Shown: positions 12,359 to 13,292 of the stretch, in pieces
Numbering within the stretch: the first letter of the stretch is position 1
Layout: the number at the start of each line of letters is the position of its first letter
Origin: HXMU1420-2 sp040830545
GTDB lineage: Bacteria; Pseudomonadota; Alphaproteobacteria; Rhodobacterales; Rhodobacteraceae
Reading direction: 5' to 3'
Assembly: GCA_040830545.1 (NCBI GenBank)
Contig: JBFOMB010000154.1
Span: 1 to 13,292 of the forward strand
Length of the DNA: 13,292 nt
Notes under the pieces: model-generated
Told to the model about the DNA's origin: nothing
The model's database searches: none
What the model saw: only the letters and a program-made list of their open reading frames with translations
Program-made: the position numbers and the translations under genes

Positions 12359-13292
12359 GTGCGCGTGGCCTTTGTCCCAGTCTTCCTGCTTGGGCAGGAT
12401 TTCGAACGTATGCTCTGGCGGCGGGCTGGGCAGGGTCCATTCCAGCGTGTCGGCATATTCGTTCCAGTAGTTGTCCTCGGTCACCTTGGCGCCATTGCGC
12501 AGGCTCCAGATCACCACACCGATGAAGAAGATGAACGATGCGAAGGACAGGAAGGCACCCCAGCTGGACCAAGCGTTCCAGTAGGAAAACGCCTCGGGGT
12601 AGTCGATGTAACGACGCGGCATGCCCTGACGGCCCAGGAAGTGCTGGGGGAAGAAGGTCAGGTTTGCGCCGATGAACATGGTCCAGAAGTGAAGTTTGCC
12701 CGCCCATTCCGGGTACTGACGACCGGTCATCTTGCCAAAGTAGAAGTAGATCCCGGCAAAGATACAGAACACAGCGCCCAGCGACATCACGTAGTGGAAG
12801 TGCGCAACCACATAGTAGGTGTCATGGTAGTAGCGGTCGACAGCTGCCTGGCTGAGCACGATGCCGGTGACACCACCAACCGTGAACAGGAACAGGAAGC
12901 CGAAGGCCCACAGCATGGGTGTCTTGAACTCGATCGAGCCGCCCCACATGGTCGCGATCCACGAGAAGATCTTGACCCCTGTCGCCACCGCGATGACCAT
13001 CGTGGCCAGCATGAAGTAGGCCTGCTGGTTCAGCGACATGCCAACCGTGTACATGTGGTGCGCCCACACGACAAAGCCCAGTGCGCCAATTGCGATCAGG
13101 GCCCAGACCATCGGCAGATACCCAAACACCGGCTTTCGCGAGAAGGTCGCGACCACACGGCTGATTATGCCAAAGCCGGGCAGGATGTTGATGTACACCT
13201 CGGGATGGGCGAAGAACCACAAGATGTGCTGGTAGAGGATCGGATCGCCAGCACCGGCAGGAACAAAGAAGGTGAAAACGAAGAGCCGGGCC
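12356..13292 (-). CDS. ctaD: Cytochrome c oxidase subunit I, aa3 type, C-terminal part (5' end outside the window)
   Basis: Catalytic subunit of the terminal oxidase in the inner membrane, reducing O2 to water and pumping protons. 311 codons are visible; the frame stays open to the window edge. Copper B ligands are the His of HPEVY, cross-linked to its Tyr, and the His pair of WAHHMYT. YYHDTYY holds the Mg/heme propionate residues, and VAHFHYVMS has the heme a3 and heme a ligands. The K-channel Lys is in TGVKIFSW. GRQGMPRRYIDYP and TLEWTLPSPPPEHTFE match the Rhodobacter protein, and a Leu codon (TTG at 13222) is internal, not a start. Unusual residues are FFAHPEVY (Ala for Gly), IISRV (Arg for His), AVATG (Ala for Pro) and a diverged loop ARLFVFTFFVPAGAGDP, hinting at a paralogue or lineage variant. 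Confidence 0.95.
   Translation of the reverse strand, partial: ARLFVFTFFVPAGAGDPILYQHILWFFAHPEVYINILPGFGIISRVVATFSRKPVFGYLPMVWALIAIGALGFVVWAHHMYTVGMSLNQQAYFMLATMVIAVATGVKIFSWIATMWGGSIEFKTPMLWAFGFLFLFTVGGVTGIVLSQAAVDRYYHDTYYVVAHFHYVMSLGAVFCIFAGIYFYFGKMTGRQYPEWAGKLHFWTMFIGANLTFFPQHFLGRQGMPRRYIDYPEAFSYWNAWSSWGAFLSFASFIFFIGVVIWSLRNGAKVTEDNYWNEYADTLEWTLPSPPPEHTFEILPKQEDWDKGHAH

Overview
The window is a dense chromosomal segment, high in G+C, from an alphaproteobacterium, most likely of the order Rhodobacterales (Roseobacter/Rhodobacter group). The placement rests on a SciP (DUF1153) gene next to a CtrA cell-cycle regulator, an RNase E tail ending in a Gly-Trp-Trp microdomain, LpxI rather than LpxH in the lipid A cluster, an aa3-type cytochrome oxidase subunit I like that of Rhodobacter, and GTTC-N7-GTTC LexA-type sites. 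It looks like core genome; I see no insertion sequence, prophage, CRISPR array, tRNA or rRNA.

Layout. (1) 1-1029: 3' part of rne (RNase E), then a gap with two oppositely oriented GC-rich palindromic repeats. (2) 1201-4990, plus strand: a tightly packed lipid A cluster fabZ-lpxA-lpxI-lpxB, with start/stop overlaps or gaps of a few bases, ending in a small polytopic membrane protein resembling CadD-type transporters. (3) 5136-6278, minus strand: mnmA (tRNA 2-thiouridylase), with a third palindromic repeat where it converges on the lpx cluster and a recognisable promoter upstream. (4) 6415-7508, plus strand: sciP and ctrA, each preceded by a near-consensus CtrA box (TTAA-N7-TTAA with one mismatch). 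(5) 7629-11842, plus strand: ligA and recG, overlapping by four bases. (6) 11843-12240: a compact, apparently undescribed locus. (7) 12277-13292, minus strand: a terminator, a fourth palindromic repeat and the 3' part of ctaD (cytochrome c oxidase subunit I), running off the window end.

The most interesting part is region 6. Just after the recG stop comes a tandem 21-bp repeat carrying several GTTC words, including one exact GTTC-N7-GTTC site (the alphaproteobacterial LexA operator form). A near-consensus CtrA box follows, then a 40-codon ORF for a single-span membrane peptide, a 109-nt segment that folds on paper into a long helix closing a three-way junction, and a strong intrinsic terminator with eight T. 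The architecture recalls SOS-induced membrane peptides (SidA of Caulobacter, TisB of E. coli), but the sequence gives no proof of function.

How the genes fit together: fabZ-lpxA-lpxI-lpxB share early steps of fatty acid and lipid A synthesis at the cytoplasmic face of the inner membrane. sciP/ctrA form a cell-cycle regulatory pair. ligA/recG serve DNA replication and repair. The locus after recG may be a point where DNA damage and CtrA signals meet.
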